A DNA stretch of 64,000 nucleotides. It comes from Phytophthora quininea (lineage: Eukaryota; Oomycota; Peronosporomycetes; Peronosporales; Peronosporaceae). The stretch is from positions 1 through 64,000 of the forward strand of contig JAAVTG010000577.1 of NCBI GenBank assembly GCA_011947345.1. Reading direction: 5' to 3'. Both the position numbers and the translations under genes were made by a program. Below are positions 19,105 through 31,399 of the stretch, one piece after another (within the stretch, counting starts at the first letter, position 1; each line of letters starts with the position of its first letter). The notes beneath the pieces were generated by a model that saw only the letters and a program-made list of their open reading frames with translations, made no database searches and was not told where the DNA came from.

Positions 19105-21518
19105 ATGTCGAGTCTGCTGCTGTCCAGGAATTTGCGGCGAGCGTCGTCGCGGCCGCTCAGCTTTCTCAGGAGGTACCACGTGGGCGTACTGGAGACGCCG
19201 CTCGGCCCCGAAGCGCTTGACAAGCAAAAGACCCAGCTCCGTACGCACGGCTCGCAGTCGCTGAGTCTGGACACGCCCGTGTTCCAAGTCTTCGGCAGCA
19301 ACACGGACATCGGCAAGACCATCGTCTCTGCCGGTATCTGCCGCAGCGCCGCCACCATCGCAGCGACCAGTGGCGGTCGTGTGGAGTACATCAAGCCGCT
19401 GCAAACTGGCACGGACGACGACCTCCCGGGCTCGTTCCCGGGCGATGCGTCGTTCGTCACCAAGCACGCTGTGCTGGAGAACCAGAAGCAGGGAGAGCTC
19501 GAGTGCTCGACGCTGTTCTCCTGGAAGAACCCCGTTTCGCCGCACCTTGCGGCGCAGATGGAGGGCCACACGATCACGGACGAGGCGTTGCTGGAGCTGC
19601 TCTCAAACAAGCTCAAGGCGATCAACAAGGTGAATGGCAAGAAGGCTGCCGACAGTTTGGTGCTGGTGGAGACGGCGGGAGGAGTGTGTAGCCCCTCGGC
19701 GAGCATGCGCTTCCAGGTGGATGTGTACAGAGGCCTCCGCCTGCCCGTTGTGCTGGTGGGCGACGGCAAGCTCGGAGGGATCTCCACGACCATGTCGGCG
19801 TTGGAGACCCTCCTGATCCGAGGATATGACGTCGCGGCGATCTGCGTGATCGAGCAGGACGAACTGAACAACAAGGAAGCGCTGGAGCCGCGTGCCAACG
19901 AGCTCGGCATCCCGATCTTCAGCATGAACGCTGTGCCGCCCATGCCCGAGCCGTTGGACAACTGGTTCGTTGAGCACGACAAAACGTTTGAGGATGTCAA
20001 TAAGGCCCTCAAGTCGTTCCATGAGAAGCGCTTGGAGAGCTTCAAACACATGGCTAAACGCGCCGGGGAAGTGTTCTGGTGGCCATTTACGCAACACAAG
20101 AGCGCTGGCGGTCTGTCGATCATTGATTCTGCTCATGGCGATGAGTTTAGCATTTACTGTCCGGAAAGCAACAGCGTCGAGCCCCAGTTTGACGCCTGCG
20201 CTAGTTGGTGGACGCAGGGCGTTGGCCACGGCAACTCCAAGATGGCGACTGCCCTCGCCTACGCTGCTGGTCGATATGGCCACGTCATGTTCCCGGAGAA
20301 CGCGCACGAGCCGGCTCTGCAGCTCAGTGAGAAGCTCCTCGAATCGGTCGGTAAGGGCTGGGCTTCCCGCGTGTACTTCTCCGACGACGGCTCTACTGCT
20401 GTCGAGGTCGCTCTGAAAATCGCCTTCCGCAAGTACGTGCTCGATCACAAGCTGGACTACGGCACGTTCACGTCGGACGGAGCCAAGATGGTCACACTTG
20501 CCCAGGCCAACTGCTACCACGGCGACACTCTCGGTGTCATGAATGTTGCCGAGAAGAGCGTGTTTAACGCCAAGCAGCACCCATGGTACCGTCCCGAGGA
20601 GTCTTCTTGAAGGTCCCGACGATCGCTCTGCGTGACGGTGAGTACGTGATTTCGATCGACCCGGAAATCGCCGGCAACGCTCATATAGAGGAGAAACTTG
20701 CCGACTTTAACGCTGCGTTTGACAAGTCTCGGAACCAAAGCGCTTTGGCGGATGTCTACCGCAAGCACGTGGCTCAAACGATCGACAGCACCGAAGCCGA
20801 CGGGGACATCTGCGTAGGCTCGGCCCTGATTGAGCCTGTGCTGATGGGCTCGGGCGGTATGTTCCTGGTAGACCCTCTCTACCAGCGCATGCTGGTGGAG
20901 GAGTGCCGCGCGCGCAAGATCCCCGTCATCTACGACGAGGTCTTCTCCGGGTGGTGGCGTCTTGGCGTGCAATCCGCTCGCGATCTGCTCGACATTAACC
21001 CGGACATTGCTTGCTACGCGAAGCTGCTGACCGGCGGCGTCGTCCCGATGGCTGCCACCCTTGCTTCCGAGGAGGTTTTCAACACGTTCTATGCTGACTC
21101 CAAGGGCGAAGCATTGCTTCACGGCCACTCCTTCACGGCTTACCCGATGGGCTGCGCTGCCGCTGTAACAGCGCTCGACATGTACCAGATCTTCAACGAT
21201 GCTAACGGGCCGACCAAGGACGCAACGCGTGCGTACTGGAACGTGCAGGCGCTGACGGAGCTCTCTACAAGACCGTACATTGCTCGTACCTTTGCCATCG
21301 GCACGGTCGCGTGCGTGGAGCTGGCCTCTGAGAATGCTGGCTACGCTTCAACGGAAGCTGCCGAGCTCATTCAGGTACTACGGAAGCACGGCGTCTACGC
21401 CCGGTCTCTAGGTAATGTGCTGTACATGATGTGCTCGCCATTGACGACGCAGGAGGACTGCAACAGGTATCTTGCGACCCTCATCAGTCAGATCGAGATC
21501 CTGCAGGCCAACAAGTAA
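19105..21518 (+). CDS. BIO3-BIO1: Bifunctional dethiobiotin synthetase / DAPA aminotransferase (BIO3-BIO1 type)
   Basis: About 804 codons from the ATG at 19105, whose first 28 residues (MSSLLLSRNLRRASSRPLSF...) look like a mitochondrial presequence; an alternative ATG lies at 19030. The N-terminal dethiobiotin synthetase has the P-loop GSNTDIGKT, IKPLQTGTDDD and VETAGGVCSP. The C-terminal class-III PLP aminotransferase has WWTQGVGHGN, YFSDDGSTAVEVALK, IYDEVFSGWWRLG with the PLP-binding Asp and YAKLLTGGVVPMA with the PLP Lys. It converts KAPA to DAPA and then to dethiobiotin, the penultimate steps of biotin synthesis. Fusion order and length match plant and fungal fused enzymes. One frame break near 20592 (QHPWYRP to RGVFLKVPT) is probably a sequence error. 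Confidence 0.88.
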
Positions 21519-21620
21519 ACGGCGATGGCCCCTTATCGTGTAGAACTCGAAGAGGAATGTCGATAGAACGCCCGTGGATTTATCACGAACGTATCATATA
21601 ACGAAAGAGAAGGCGAGCTT

Positions 21621-22161
21621 TCACGAGATGACGCATCCTGGACTGGCAGTCTCGGCGCCGCCTGCATCGAGACGCTTCTTGTCGATGAGTATTTGCAGCT
21701 CCGACATGGCGTCGTCGAACTTCTTGATGAACATTTGACGGTCAGGAAGCGCTCGCATCTCCCGGTTGTGGATGAGTTGGTTCCTGAGCGTCGCCACGTA
21801 GCGGATCGACCGAATTGTAGGAACTGGCAGCGCACTTTCCACCGACGAAACCTTCTCGTGAAGCCCGCCGCCCACCGCACCGAACTCCTTCTCCAGCAAG
21901 TACTCCAGCTCCTTGGACGTCTCGATGGCCAGCTGGTAGTCGTTGCTGGAGTACACAAGCCCTTCGACAAGAGCGCGTTCCCCATGGCGGTCTTCTTCCA
22001 ACCCAAAAGTGCATGAGTTTGGTTTCTGGTACCCTGTACCAGATGAAAGTTGAAGCAAGAAGTTCGTGATGACTTTCACGACCGAATATTATACCTCCTC
22101 GTGCAAGCCAGGCGAAGATGTCTGCAGAGGGTAAGTCTTCATCTGGTTCGTGAATATCCAT
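21621..22161 (-). CDS. Small HEPN-like (DUF4145-type) protein
   Basis: A 159-residue protein from the ATG at 22161 (MDIHEPDEDLPSADIFAWLA), with one intron at 22034-22094 (61 bp, GTATAAT...TACAG) that keeps the frame. The domain reads SSNDYQLAIETSKELEYLLE, FGAVGGGLHEKVSSVE, then RSIRYVATLRNQLIHNREM. This pattern, with the R-N-x3-H motif at the end of a helix, is that of the HEPN/DUF4145 family, best known from bacteria. Many HEPN proteins are RNases or toxin/defence components, but in others the motif is only structural. No partner nucleotidyltransferase is adjacent. It follows the ankyrin-family relic on the same strand. A bacterial origin is possible but cannot be tested here; the intron shows it is a resident eukaryotic gene. 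Confidence 0.6.
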
Positions 22162-22199
22162 AAGGACGCATCTTCAAAACACCGTATAACGTCTTCATC

Positions 22200-22750
22200 A
22201 TGTCTAGAAGACCTCGATTGGCGGCCATACATCGCTCGGCGAATACCGTCGGTGTTGCTAACCAAAGTTCCATTTCCGCCATGAAGGCCATGCTCCAAAA
22301 AGTACCGCAACAAATCCGACTTCCCATCACCCGCAGCGTGTGCACGGCTCCGAAAGGCACAACACACTCGTATAAATGTTCAAACAGCCTCTGAACTACT
22401 TCCACCCCTTTGTGCCTCACTGCTTCCAACCTAGAGCATCGGAACTGGAACCGATTGGAGTGTGGGTCGGTGCGAAGATACTTCCGTCTCGACCATCGTC
22501 CTCCATTGCCAGAACCAGCGTCAGCAGGCTCACTTTCAGGAGTGCTGTTCCAGATGCGATCCAATAGAGCCACAGAGTCAAACTTGCAGGCGTCGCAGAG
22601 CGCCATCTCGACGGCCGAGTGTAAGAAGGAGGTGGCTTTGTCGAGGATGAGTACGTCGGAGATTTTCCTGGACTGGAACACGAGCGCGACGGCCAGCAGT
22701 GGAGGGGAGGTGGTAACAGAGGTCCCTTCATCTTGGTCTTGCTCTTGAGC
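22200..22750 (-). pseudogene. Oomycete ankyrin-family protein relic
   Basis: Starting near 22745 the frame gives FQSRKISDVLILDKATSFLH, then AVEMALCDACKFDSVALLDR, then KYLRTDPHSNRFQF and LEAVRHKGVEVVQRLFEHLY. After a frame break at about 22345, AAGDGKSDLLRYFLEHGLHG follows. These are the hallmarks of the large divergent ankyrin family of Phytophthora. No ATG starts the first segment in frame, the repeats stop after about two units and the frame is broken, so this is a truncated relic. A link to the HEPN-like gene downstream was considered, but that gene has its own ATG in another frame. Confidence 0.6.
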
Positions 22751-24134
22751 TGCAGGAGGCTTGTTGCGGAGTGGTTTCTTCGTCCTGAGGAGTGTGGGCG
22801 TGCCCCTGCTTGCCTGAGCATTTCCGTACCAATTATCGAAGCTCGGATCTTGCAGTGTTCATGGAGTGGAAATGTTTTATATAAAATGAATAAGTAAAAA
22901 TGGCGGATCTTGGGCCCTCTTCTCTTGTCCGAAGGACATCGACAGTTAATGCGGAAATGCGGGGACTTTGCGCGCTTCGACATGACCAGCGATAATCAGT
23001 TTGTTTGGATGCAACAAGTGTAGCAGCGGGGCGGAAGACCCAGCAAGACGGACTGACTGCGCGCCCTCGTGGCGGTCTCGCTTGATACTGTACAACGGGG
23101 GCGCAGTGCGGGCCGCTCTTGTGGCTGCCGGTGTTTGCGAAGCATTCCGGTGGGGCGGCGGAGAACCGATGCCGTCACCCGACAACAGATAAATGGGCTC
23201 TCTCGCTCGCAGGAAGCCGATCGCAAGGAGCCGTGCAGCGCTTTGACGTCGTTCGGCAATGCACCGGCACGCAGGCCGGACGAAATTCCAGTGCAGGGCA
23301 ACACGTCGCCGTCCAGCAGGATCGCCCGACACGCAAGTGCGCTGTAGGGTGAGATCGCCAGAACTACAGCGCGATTTGCAGTCACAGCTTGAAGCGCAAG
23401 ATCGTCGCCGACAGCAGGCTTCAGCTCCTGAGGAAGACCACAGTGTGGTCGCCGACAACCGCCCAGGTTGCTTGGAACGCCGTCGAAAGTCGAGCATTCC
23501 GCTTGACGACTATCCGCTTCTGCTTGGTTCGATCCCCATCTCCGCTCTGTAGGTTTGCATGCTCATGGTTTTGGTCGGAAAATGGCGCCAGTGTCTCGTG
23601 GGGCTCATCCCCTGAGGTCCAGCTGGGCTGGAGGCTCTTTATCTGCCAGCCATTGCACGACACAAAGACTCTCTACAGACCAGCGCCGCGACCAGCGTTG
23701 TTGAGTGCAAAGTTGAAGCACTTGTGCCGAGCCGCCACGTACTTGCCTGTCGAAGTGAGCTCGTGGGCCCGGCGCTGTCCGCGACGACCAGGGTTACCGT
23801 CCATACTCTTCCCAAGTACAACGTCGAGTTCTCTTGGAGTTTGTATGCTCAGTGCGCATCTGAAAGGTCGCGTGACACAGGGTCGGTGGCAGCGATCTTT
23901 CCGGATACTACTTTTACTACCGCTTTCAACAATTTTTATTCTCCTTTCTCTTTGTCACTCACGTCCAAGCAATGCAAAACCTAGCTGTTACACTCCCAGA
24001 GAAGCAAATTATGTCCGCCAATCCACTTCAAGGGGGTCGCACCACCACCCGACACGGCAGCCGCACGTTCATTCGCCAACTTGCTGCGTAGTGCGCACTC
24101 GCCTGACCTTCGTCCAGTCCTCGGCCTCCTCACC
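22751..24134. other. Intergenic region upstream of pyruvate carboxylase, no confident gene
   Basis: About 1.4 kb with overlapping frames on both strands that have Arg/Ser/Pro-rich chance composition. A Gln/Arg-rich coil-like stretch (LQRDLQSQLEAQDRRRQQ) is read on the plus strand near 23360-23415 but leads nowhere recognisable. Confidence 0.4.
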
Positions 24135-27100
24135 ATGCTCCGCTCGCAGCGCCTGCTCGTCTCGCGCCGCCTGGGCTCGCACCTGCAGCGCACGCGCGAC
24201 GCCAGCACCATCAAGAAGCTGCTGGCCGCCAACCGCGGCGAGATCGCCACGCGCATCATGCGCGCCGGCAACGAGCTGGGCATCCGCACGGTCGGCATCT
24301 TCTCCAAGGAGGACCGCTTCACGCAGCACCGCTACAAGGCCGACGAGAGCTTCCTCGTGGGGCCGGCAAGAGCCCCGTCGGGGCCTACCTGGACGTGGGC
24401 AGCATCATCCAGATCGCCAAGGAGAACGGCGTGGACGCCATCCACCCGGGCTACGGCTTCCTCTCGGAGAACGTGGGCTTCGCCGAGGAGTGCGCCAAGA
24501 ACGGCATCAAGTTCGTGGGCCCCACGCCCGAAAACCTGCAGCGCTTCGGCGATAAGACGGCGGCCAGGAAATCGCCATCGAGCAGAAGGTGCCCGTGGTA
24601 CCAGGTACCGACGGCCCCGTGCACAATTTGGACGAGGCTCGAGCCTTCATCGACTCGGGAGTGGGCTACCCTGTCATCATCAAGGCCTCTATGGGCGGCG
24701 GCGGTCGCGGCATGCGCGTCGTCACCAAGGCGGAAGATCTGGCCGAGAACTTTGAGCGTGCCAGCTCGGAAGCCCTCGCGGCCTTTGGAGATGGTACGGT
24801 CTTTATTGAGAGGTACGTGGACCGCCCGCGACACATTGAGGTGCAGATTCTTGGCGACGGCCAAGGAAACGTCGTGCACCTGTACCACCGCGACTGCAGT
24901 GTGCAGCGACGCCACCAAAAGGTGCTGGAGACGGCTCCGGCCGTGGGTCTCGACCCCAAGACGGAGAAGGCGATGATTGACGACGCTGTCCGTCTTACCA
25001 GCGCTGCCAAGTACTTGAACGCCGGCACGGTGGAGTTCCTCGTGGACCAGCAGGGCCGCCACTACTTCATCGAGGTGAACCCACGTATCCAGGTGGAGCA
25101 CACGATCACGGAGGAGATCACGGGCATCGATCTGGTGCAGAGCCAGATCCGTCTCGCTGGCGGAGAGAGCTTCAATGACCTGGGTCTTAGTCAGGACAAG
25201 ATCAAGCCCCGCGGCCATGCCATGCAGTGCCGTGTCACCACGGAGAACCCGAGCACGGGTTTCCAGCCCGACTCGGGTGTCATTGAAGTGTTCCGTAGCC
25301 CCGGTGGCATGGGTATCCGTCTGGATGACGGTCCTGGATTCGTCGGAGCGCACATTACGCCCCACTACGACTCTCTGCTGGTCAAGGTGACTGCTCGTGC
25401 CCTTGACCGTGGCGACTGCGCCCACAAGCTGAAGCGTGCGCTGCAGGAGTTCCGTGTGCGTGGTGTGACCACAAACAAGAGCTTCCTGTCCAACGTGCTG
25501 AACCACCCGGACTTTATCAAGGGTATTGTCGACACGAGCTTTATCGCTGAGAACCCAGACCTGCTCCTGCCCTCCAAATCTACGAACCGTGGCCAGAAGA
25601 TGTTGAAGTACATCGGTAACACGATTGTCAACGGACCTGAGAAGGCGCTGGGTGCTACTGGCCCCGCTCCGTCCAAGGTGGACCCGATCGTCCCTACCTT
25701 GGCGGCTCCTCCGGCTTCGAAGGAGAAGTCCCTGCGTCAAATCTACGTCGAACAGGGACCGGAGGCTTTTGCCAAGGCTGTGCGTGCCAAGAAGGGTTTG
25801 CTTCTGACCGATACTACGTGGCGTGATGCGCACCAGTCGCTGCTTGCTACTCGTATGCGTACGCGCGACATGCTTGCTATCGCTCCTGCCACTTCCATCG
25901 CTATGCGGGACGCCTTCTCGCTGGAGATGTGGGGCGGCGCTACGTTCGATGTGTCCATGCGCTTCCTGCGTGAAGACCCGTGGGACCGTCTCGCCGTCCT
26001 GCGTGAGGCTGTGCCAGACATTCCGTTCCAGATGCTGCTCCGTGGCGCTAACGCTGTTGGATACACGAGCTACCCGGACAACGTCGTGTACAAGTTCTGC
26101 GAGAAGGCTCAGGCTACTGGTATGGATGTGTTCCGTGTGTTCGACTCGCTCAACTACCTTGAGAACATGAAGCTCGGAATTGATGCTGTTGGTGCCGCTG
26201 GCGGTATCATTGAGGCCGCTATGTGCTACACGGGCGATGTCTCGGACCCCACGCGTGGTCCGTACAACCTCGAGTACTACATGGACTTTGTGCGTCAGTT
26301 GGTGGCTCAGGGCATCCACGTCCTGGCCATAAAGGATATGGCTGGTCTGTTGAAGCCCCAGGCTGCTCAGCTTCTTATCTCGAGCATCCGTAACGAGTTC
26401 CCGGACCTGCCGATCCACGTCCACACTCACGACACTGCCGGTACGGCTGTTAGCTCCATGTTGGAGTGCGCCTACGCTGGTGCCGATGCTGTTGATGTGG
26501 CCTCGGACGCCATGTCTGGCACGACGTCTCAGCCGTCGCTGGGTGCTGTTGTGGCGGCGCTCAAGGGCTCCAAGTACGACACTGGTGTTAAGTCTGAGGA
26601 CATTATGGAGATCAACGACTACTGGGAGGCCATGCGTGGCGTGTACGCTCCGTTCGAGTCTGGCCAGAAGTCTGGCTCGGCCGATGTGTACAACCACGAG
26701 ATGCCTGGCGGTCAGTACACGAACTTGCTGTTCCAGTCGAAGCAGCTCGGTCTTGCCGGTCAGTGGCCTGCCATTAAGCGCGCTTACGCTGCTGCTAACC
26801 GTCTTCTAGGAGACATCATTAAGGTCACGCCTTCTTCGAAGGTCGTGGGCGACTTTGCTCAGTTCATCGTACAGAACAAACTGACGGAGCAGGAGGTCAT
26901 TGACCAGGCCGAGACCTTGTCGTTCCCCAAGTCTGTCGTTGAGTACTTCCAGGGCTACCTCGGCATCCCGCACCACGGCTTCCCCGAGCCGCTGCGCTCG
27001 CGTGTGCTGAAGGGCAAAGTGCTGCCCAATGGCCACGAGATGTTCGAGGGTCGTCCTGGTGCCGAGATGGAGCCGTACGACTTTGCGGCTGCCGAGAAGG

Positions 27101-27747
27101 AGCTCAAGGAGAAGTACGGCGAGGACAAGATCCGCGACTTGGACGTCATCTCCCACGCCATCTACCCGGATGTGTTCGCTGGCTTCATGAAGTTCAAGGA
27201 CGAGTTCGGTTCCATGCACTTCCTGGACACTCGCACGTTCCTGACGGGACTGGAGGTGGACACGGAAGTGGAGGTCGAGATGGAGCACGGCAAGACTGTC
27301 TTCATCAAACTGATTGCCGTGGGTGGCGTGAGCAAGAAGGACGGTCTTCGTGACGTGATCTTCGAGCTCAACGGTCGCCAGCGAGTGATCAAGGTCAAGG
27401 ATGAGGCTGCCGGCGTGTCGACCGCCGTCAAGCCGAAGGCTACTGGCATGGCTGGCTCTGTTGGCGCTCCCATGCCTGGCGTGGTGCTTGATGTTCGTGT
27501 CAAGAAGGGCGAGACCGTGAAGGCTGGCGACGCTCTGCTGGTGCTGAGCGCCATGAAGATGGAGACGGTTGTAGCTGCGCCTGTCAGCGGCCGCGTCGTG
27601 TCGATCCACGCCGACGTTGGCGACAACATGCTGGGCGGCGACCTGCTGGTGGAGATTGACGAGACTGGCGACGATGAAAAGACGAAGAGTAAGTTTATCA
27701 GTCATGTCCTGCGCGTTGTATGTAGGTTTGGACGGGGTTGCATGTAA
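24135..27747 (+). CDS. PYC: Pyruvate carboxylase
   Basis: About 1,204 codons, the usual length. The first 28 residues (MLRSQRLLVSRRLGSHLQRT...) look like a mitochondrial presequence. Domains in order: biotin carboxylase (KKLLAANRGEIATRI, GGGGRGMRVV, FIEVNPRIQVEHT), carboxyltransferase (TDTTWRDAHQSLLATRMRT, IKDMAGLLKP, VHTHDTAGT) and a biotinyl domain with the biotin-accepting Lys in LSAMKMETVV. It carboxylates pyruvate to oxaloacetate. Two one-base frame breaks, near 24364 (CCGGC) and 24567 (CCAGG), each look like one G missing from a G-run and are best read as errors. Codon use is strongly GC3-biased, which creates very long antisense frames. The last codons (KSKFISHVL...) may be intron read-through: a GTAAGT lies at 27690. 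Confidence 0.93.
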
Positions 27748-28057
27748 GATGAAATGCTATCGACAAAGTATGACTACCATCTCTTGGCGATACTCTTGTG
27801 GATACTTCAACAGACAATGAAGATGAACTCCATGAAGGCCAAGACAGAAGCTGCATGCAACCACCAAGCTTTATTGTCAACGCGTATGGTATGTATGACT
27901 TGTAAAACGATTCCTCTTTTTTTTCTTTTTATGTTTTGTCTCGGCCTGTTTCCGAGTTGACTTCACCACTTGAGTCTCTTCCTCCACTTCATGAACTTCA
28001 TGACTCATTGACTTCTCTATTGAGAACCACAACGATGATTCCATCCCCGCAGCAAGT
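27748..28057. other. Convergent 3' intergenic region
   Basis: A 310-bp AT-richer gap between the convergent 3' ends of pyruvate carboxylase and myosin. It contains a T-rich tract (27913-27935). If the GTAAGT at 27690 is a real donor, an acceptor CAACAG near 27814 would give the carboxylase a short alternative C-terminus. Otherwise nothing is seen. Confidence 0.4.
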
Positions 28058-31000
28058 TTAAATGATGCCGACCTTCACGAGCATCGTGTGACGGTCGATC
28101 TTGCTCCACTCCGAGTCCTTGAGCGAGCGCTCGAAGGAGAACTTGACCTTCAGCTGCTTGCCCTTCGCGGCGTAGAAGTCTAGCGAGTCCGAGAACTCGA
28201 CGTGGAGCTCGCGTCCGTACGCCTTCTGCATGCGAGCACGGAGCGCCTGGACCACCTCTGTCTTTTGCGGAACTTGCACCATCAAGTCGATCTCGCCCTT
28301 TACGCGCAAGATCAGGTAGTTATCCGGCTGCGTGCTCATGGCCAGCCCAGTGAGGCGGGCCAGCTCGAACACGCGGCGCTCCTTGGGCTGCTGGATCTTG
28401 TCCGCCTTCAGATTGAACACGCGGCTCTCGCTAATCATCAGCACGCGCGTCTGGTGCGCAAAGCGTTCGTTCACCTTCTCCACCGTTCCCAAGAACAGCA
28501 GCTTCTCCTTGGCGCCACGGGAGGTACCGGCCTTAGAGCCACGTCCTTCAGTATGCGCCTGGATAATGGACGCATACGCAGGGTATTTGTTCACGCCGAT
28601 GTAATCGCCTAGGTATGTACGGTCAAGCGAGTCGCGACGACGCTTCTTCTGGCCCAAGTAGCGCTCGAACTCCGTGCGGACGCCCAGCAAAGCAACTTTG
28701 CAAGACTTCCACATGTCGTTCGCGAGCTGCTTGCGGGTTTTGAGACCACGGTAGCGCTTGCTGAAGATGATCTGGGCGTGCTTAAGCTGTAGGAACTTGC
28801 GACGTTCGGTACGAGCGTGCACGAAGCTCTGCATGAACAACACAGAGTTCAGTTTCTCCTCTTCAGCGAGGTGCTTCACCATGGAGCTGTTGTTACTGTC
28901 CACCAATTTGGAGGACACAACTTCCCAGTTGGCGTAGAGTTTCGCGACGAGCTCCTTGTTTGCAGCGCCAGGCACACGCTTGCGACGGTCCTGACAGTTT
29001 TTCCACACAGCGTCGTACGCAGTGAAGAGCTGTTTGGACGCTGCGGAGAACATGCTGAGTGAGAGTCGGTTCTTGTAGCGGCGCCAGGCGTTCTCGATGA
29101 TGTTGACGATCTTAGGAATGCGCTCCTCACGTAGAATTTCCAGAGCAGACAGCGCCTGCGGGTGGCGCAGGAAAATCTTATTACGACCCAGGGAGAAACA
29201 GCCAAGCGTAGTCGAGTCTTCCTCGAACGGGATCAGCTTCGAAGGGTTTTCTGGGTCCTTGACACCAAGACCGGCAGTGGTGAGAAGGTCCACAGCAGCC
29301 TTACGAGAAGAGTGGGCGACTGGAGCAGGCCAGGTGGCCTCCGACAGGAAGCTGTAGCGCTTAATGAACGGCGCGTACGGCTGGCTGTAGCAGAAACCTT
29401 GGCGACGCACGCTCAGGTTTTCCACAAGACCCAAGTAGCGCACCTGCTCTGCCACTAGCTCTTTGTTCACAGCCAACGGACTTTTGTTTTCGTTGGGCTT
29501 GATGCAGCGAATGTAGTGCGGGTTGCAGCCATCCAACTTCTTGAGAAGGTCGGCAACCTGGGTACGGAACTGCTGCGACGTCGACGGCGGTCGCTTGAGC
29601 GTCTGCTCCTTGGTACGCTTGTCCAGGAAAACCTCACGCACAAAGGCGTTGGACGATTCCTCCATGCCTGTCTGCAAGTCGTTAAAGAACGTATCTACAT
29701 TGGCGTCGAAGAACAACGTGACGTCGTACTCGACCTTGCCGGCGTAGTGCACAATGCCAAAGTTGGGGCCACGCACGCGCGAGGCAATGTAGTGTGGGTT
29801 GCGCGAGTGCTCGCTGTTGTAGCGCTCAATCAGCTCGAGGTCCGACAGACGTGCAATGGCGCACTGCTCGTCCAGCAGTGGGAAGATGCCGTGCGTCTTG
29901 GGGTCTTCAATCAGGTCGCACACGACCTGGTTGTTGAAGAATTTAATGTTCTGCCAGCTCAGACCTTCGCGTCGGTAGCCCTCCTGCTCGCTTTCGAGCG
30001 TCTGACTGATGAAGAGCTGCTGCAGTTTTTCGTTCACGTAGTTGATGCACAGCTGCTCGAACGCGTTCACCTCGAAGATCTCGAAGCCGTAGATATCCAA
30101 GATGCCGATGCTGTTGCTGATGTCGCGCTTCTTGCACGTCACATTCGTGTTGATACGCGCCACGATCCAATCGAAGATCTTCTCGTACAGCGAGCGCATG
30201 ATCGAGTCCGACACCTTCTTGGCCTGACGCGCGTCGAACAGAACCTTTGGTCCTCACGGTAAATATTCACAATACGGAACGTCAACAGAGCCTCTAGTTT
30301 GTCCTTGTCAATGCCCATCAGACTCGCAGCCTTGGCGAGGGCTTCACGGGCCTCAGGGGACGAAATGGCGGCCCGCGGGTTATGGGCCTCGTCGGTCGTC
30401 TGCTCGAACTGCACGTTGCCGAGCCAGAGAATGGCCGCCAGCTGCTGGAAAATGGCCTTCTGCTCGTCGTTCGTGATGCCCACGGCGGTCATGTTCTGCC
30501 GCACGTTCTTGTAGTTCTCAGCGTCGTCTACGCCTTCGATCTTGGAGTCTTCGTTGCCCAGTACATCGAACTCTTTAGGACTGACTGGCAATTGCCACTC
30601 CTGCTTCTCCTTTTCAGTGGCGCCGGCCATCATCTGGTAGAAGGCGTGGAAGTTGCGCTCGCCCTCGGCCTGGCGGATGACGCGACTGCGCTCCAGCAAG
30701 TAGTTGTCGATGTAGCCGCCGATGACCTGCCCCACGCGGTTCATCTGCAGCACAATGTACTTGCCGAAGCGACTGCTGTTGTTGTTGCGGATGGTCTGTG
30801 CGTTGCCGAAGGCCTCGAGCACGGGGTTGCTGCCCCAGAGCACGTCCGTGACGTGGCTCGTCATGTCGTCGGCCTCTTTGCGCTGTGCCACCGACATGCG
30901 GCGGTTGGCGATGACGGCGCTCTTGGCCCTGGAGCGGGTGCTGATGGTGGTCAGGTAGCGCATCACGTGCTTGGACGTCTCGGTCTTGCCCGAGCCGGAC

Positions 31001-31296
31001 TCGCCCGTGATGAGCAGCGACTGGTCCAGGCCGAAGCGCATGAGGCTCGTGTAGGCGCTCTCAGCCAGCGCGAAGGGGTGGGGCTCGCACAGGTGCAACT
31101 CCTTGCCCTGGAAGGCGTCAATCATGTTGATGGCGTAGATGGAGTCGCCGTTGGGCTGGCGCAGCAGCTTGTACGGGTTCATGGCGATCAGCACGGGCCC
31201 GAGGAACGTGTAGACGTAGCCCTGGCGGTAGCGCGTCACCAGCTCGTCCACGACGTGGGCCTCGTCCACGGCGTCGACCATCAACAGGTCCTTCAT
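28058..31296 (-). CDS. Class I myosin heavy chain
   Basis: About 1,079 codons from the ATG at 31296 (MKDLLMVDAVDEAHVVDELV). Motor motifs: P-loop GESGSGKTETSKHVM, switch I NNNSSRFGKY, switch II DIYGFEIFEVN, and the actin-binding region HYIRCIKPNENK. The neck has an IQ-like stretch (NIIENAWRRYKNRLSL) and a basic region. The C-terminal 200 residues (DRTYLGDYIGVNKYPAYASI) form a TH1 tail, the membrane-lipid-binding domain of class I myosins; there is no SH3 domain. One base is missing in an A-run at about 30246, between VNIYREDQ and KVLFDARQ, most likely an error because the motor domain is otherwise perfect. An initiator-like TCATTCG lies at 31388-31394. The role is actin-dependent membrane traffic or endocytosis. 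Confidence 0.9.
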
Positions 31297-31399
31297 GGCG
31301 GCGCAGGGAGGGGGAGAGGACACGGACACGGAAGAAGGTTAGCACGCGGGCCTTGGGCTCTTTGCTGCGCGGCGGCAGCTCTTTTGGCGAATGAACAAC

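Noticed and set aside
19603..20580. 325-codon frame antisense to the biotin-synthesis gene
   Set aside because: No domain and explained by codon bias of the sense gene.
22094..22750. Fusion of the ankyrin relic with the HEPN-like domain
   Set aside because: The HEPN-like gene has its own ATG at 22161 and a splice phase that fits only that frame; the ankyrin frames do not connect.
23389..24555. 388-codon frame overlapping the start of pyruvate carboxylase
   Set aside because: Its second half is the carboxylase start read out of frame (Ala/Arg/Ser/Thr runs); the first half lacks any signature.
24451..26697. 748-codon open frame antisense to pyruvate carboxylase
   Set aside because: Shadow of the GC3-rich carboxylase frame; His/Leu/Val/Arg-rich with no domain.
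27690..27814. 3' intron of pyruvate carboxylase (GTAAGT to CAACAG)
   Set aside because: Plausible sites, but the resulting C-terminus has no support; left as an alternative.
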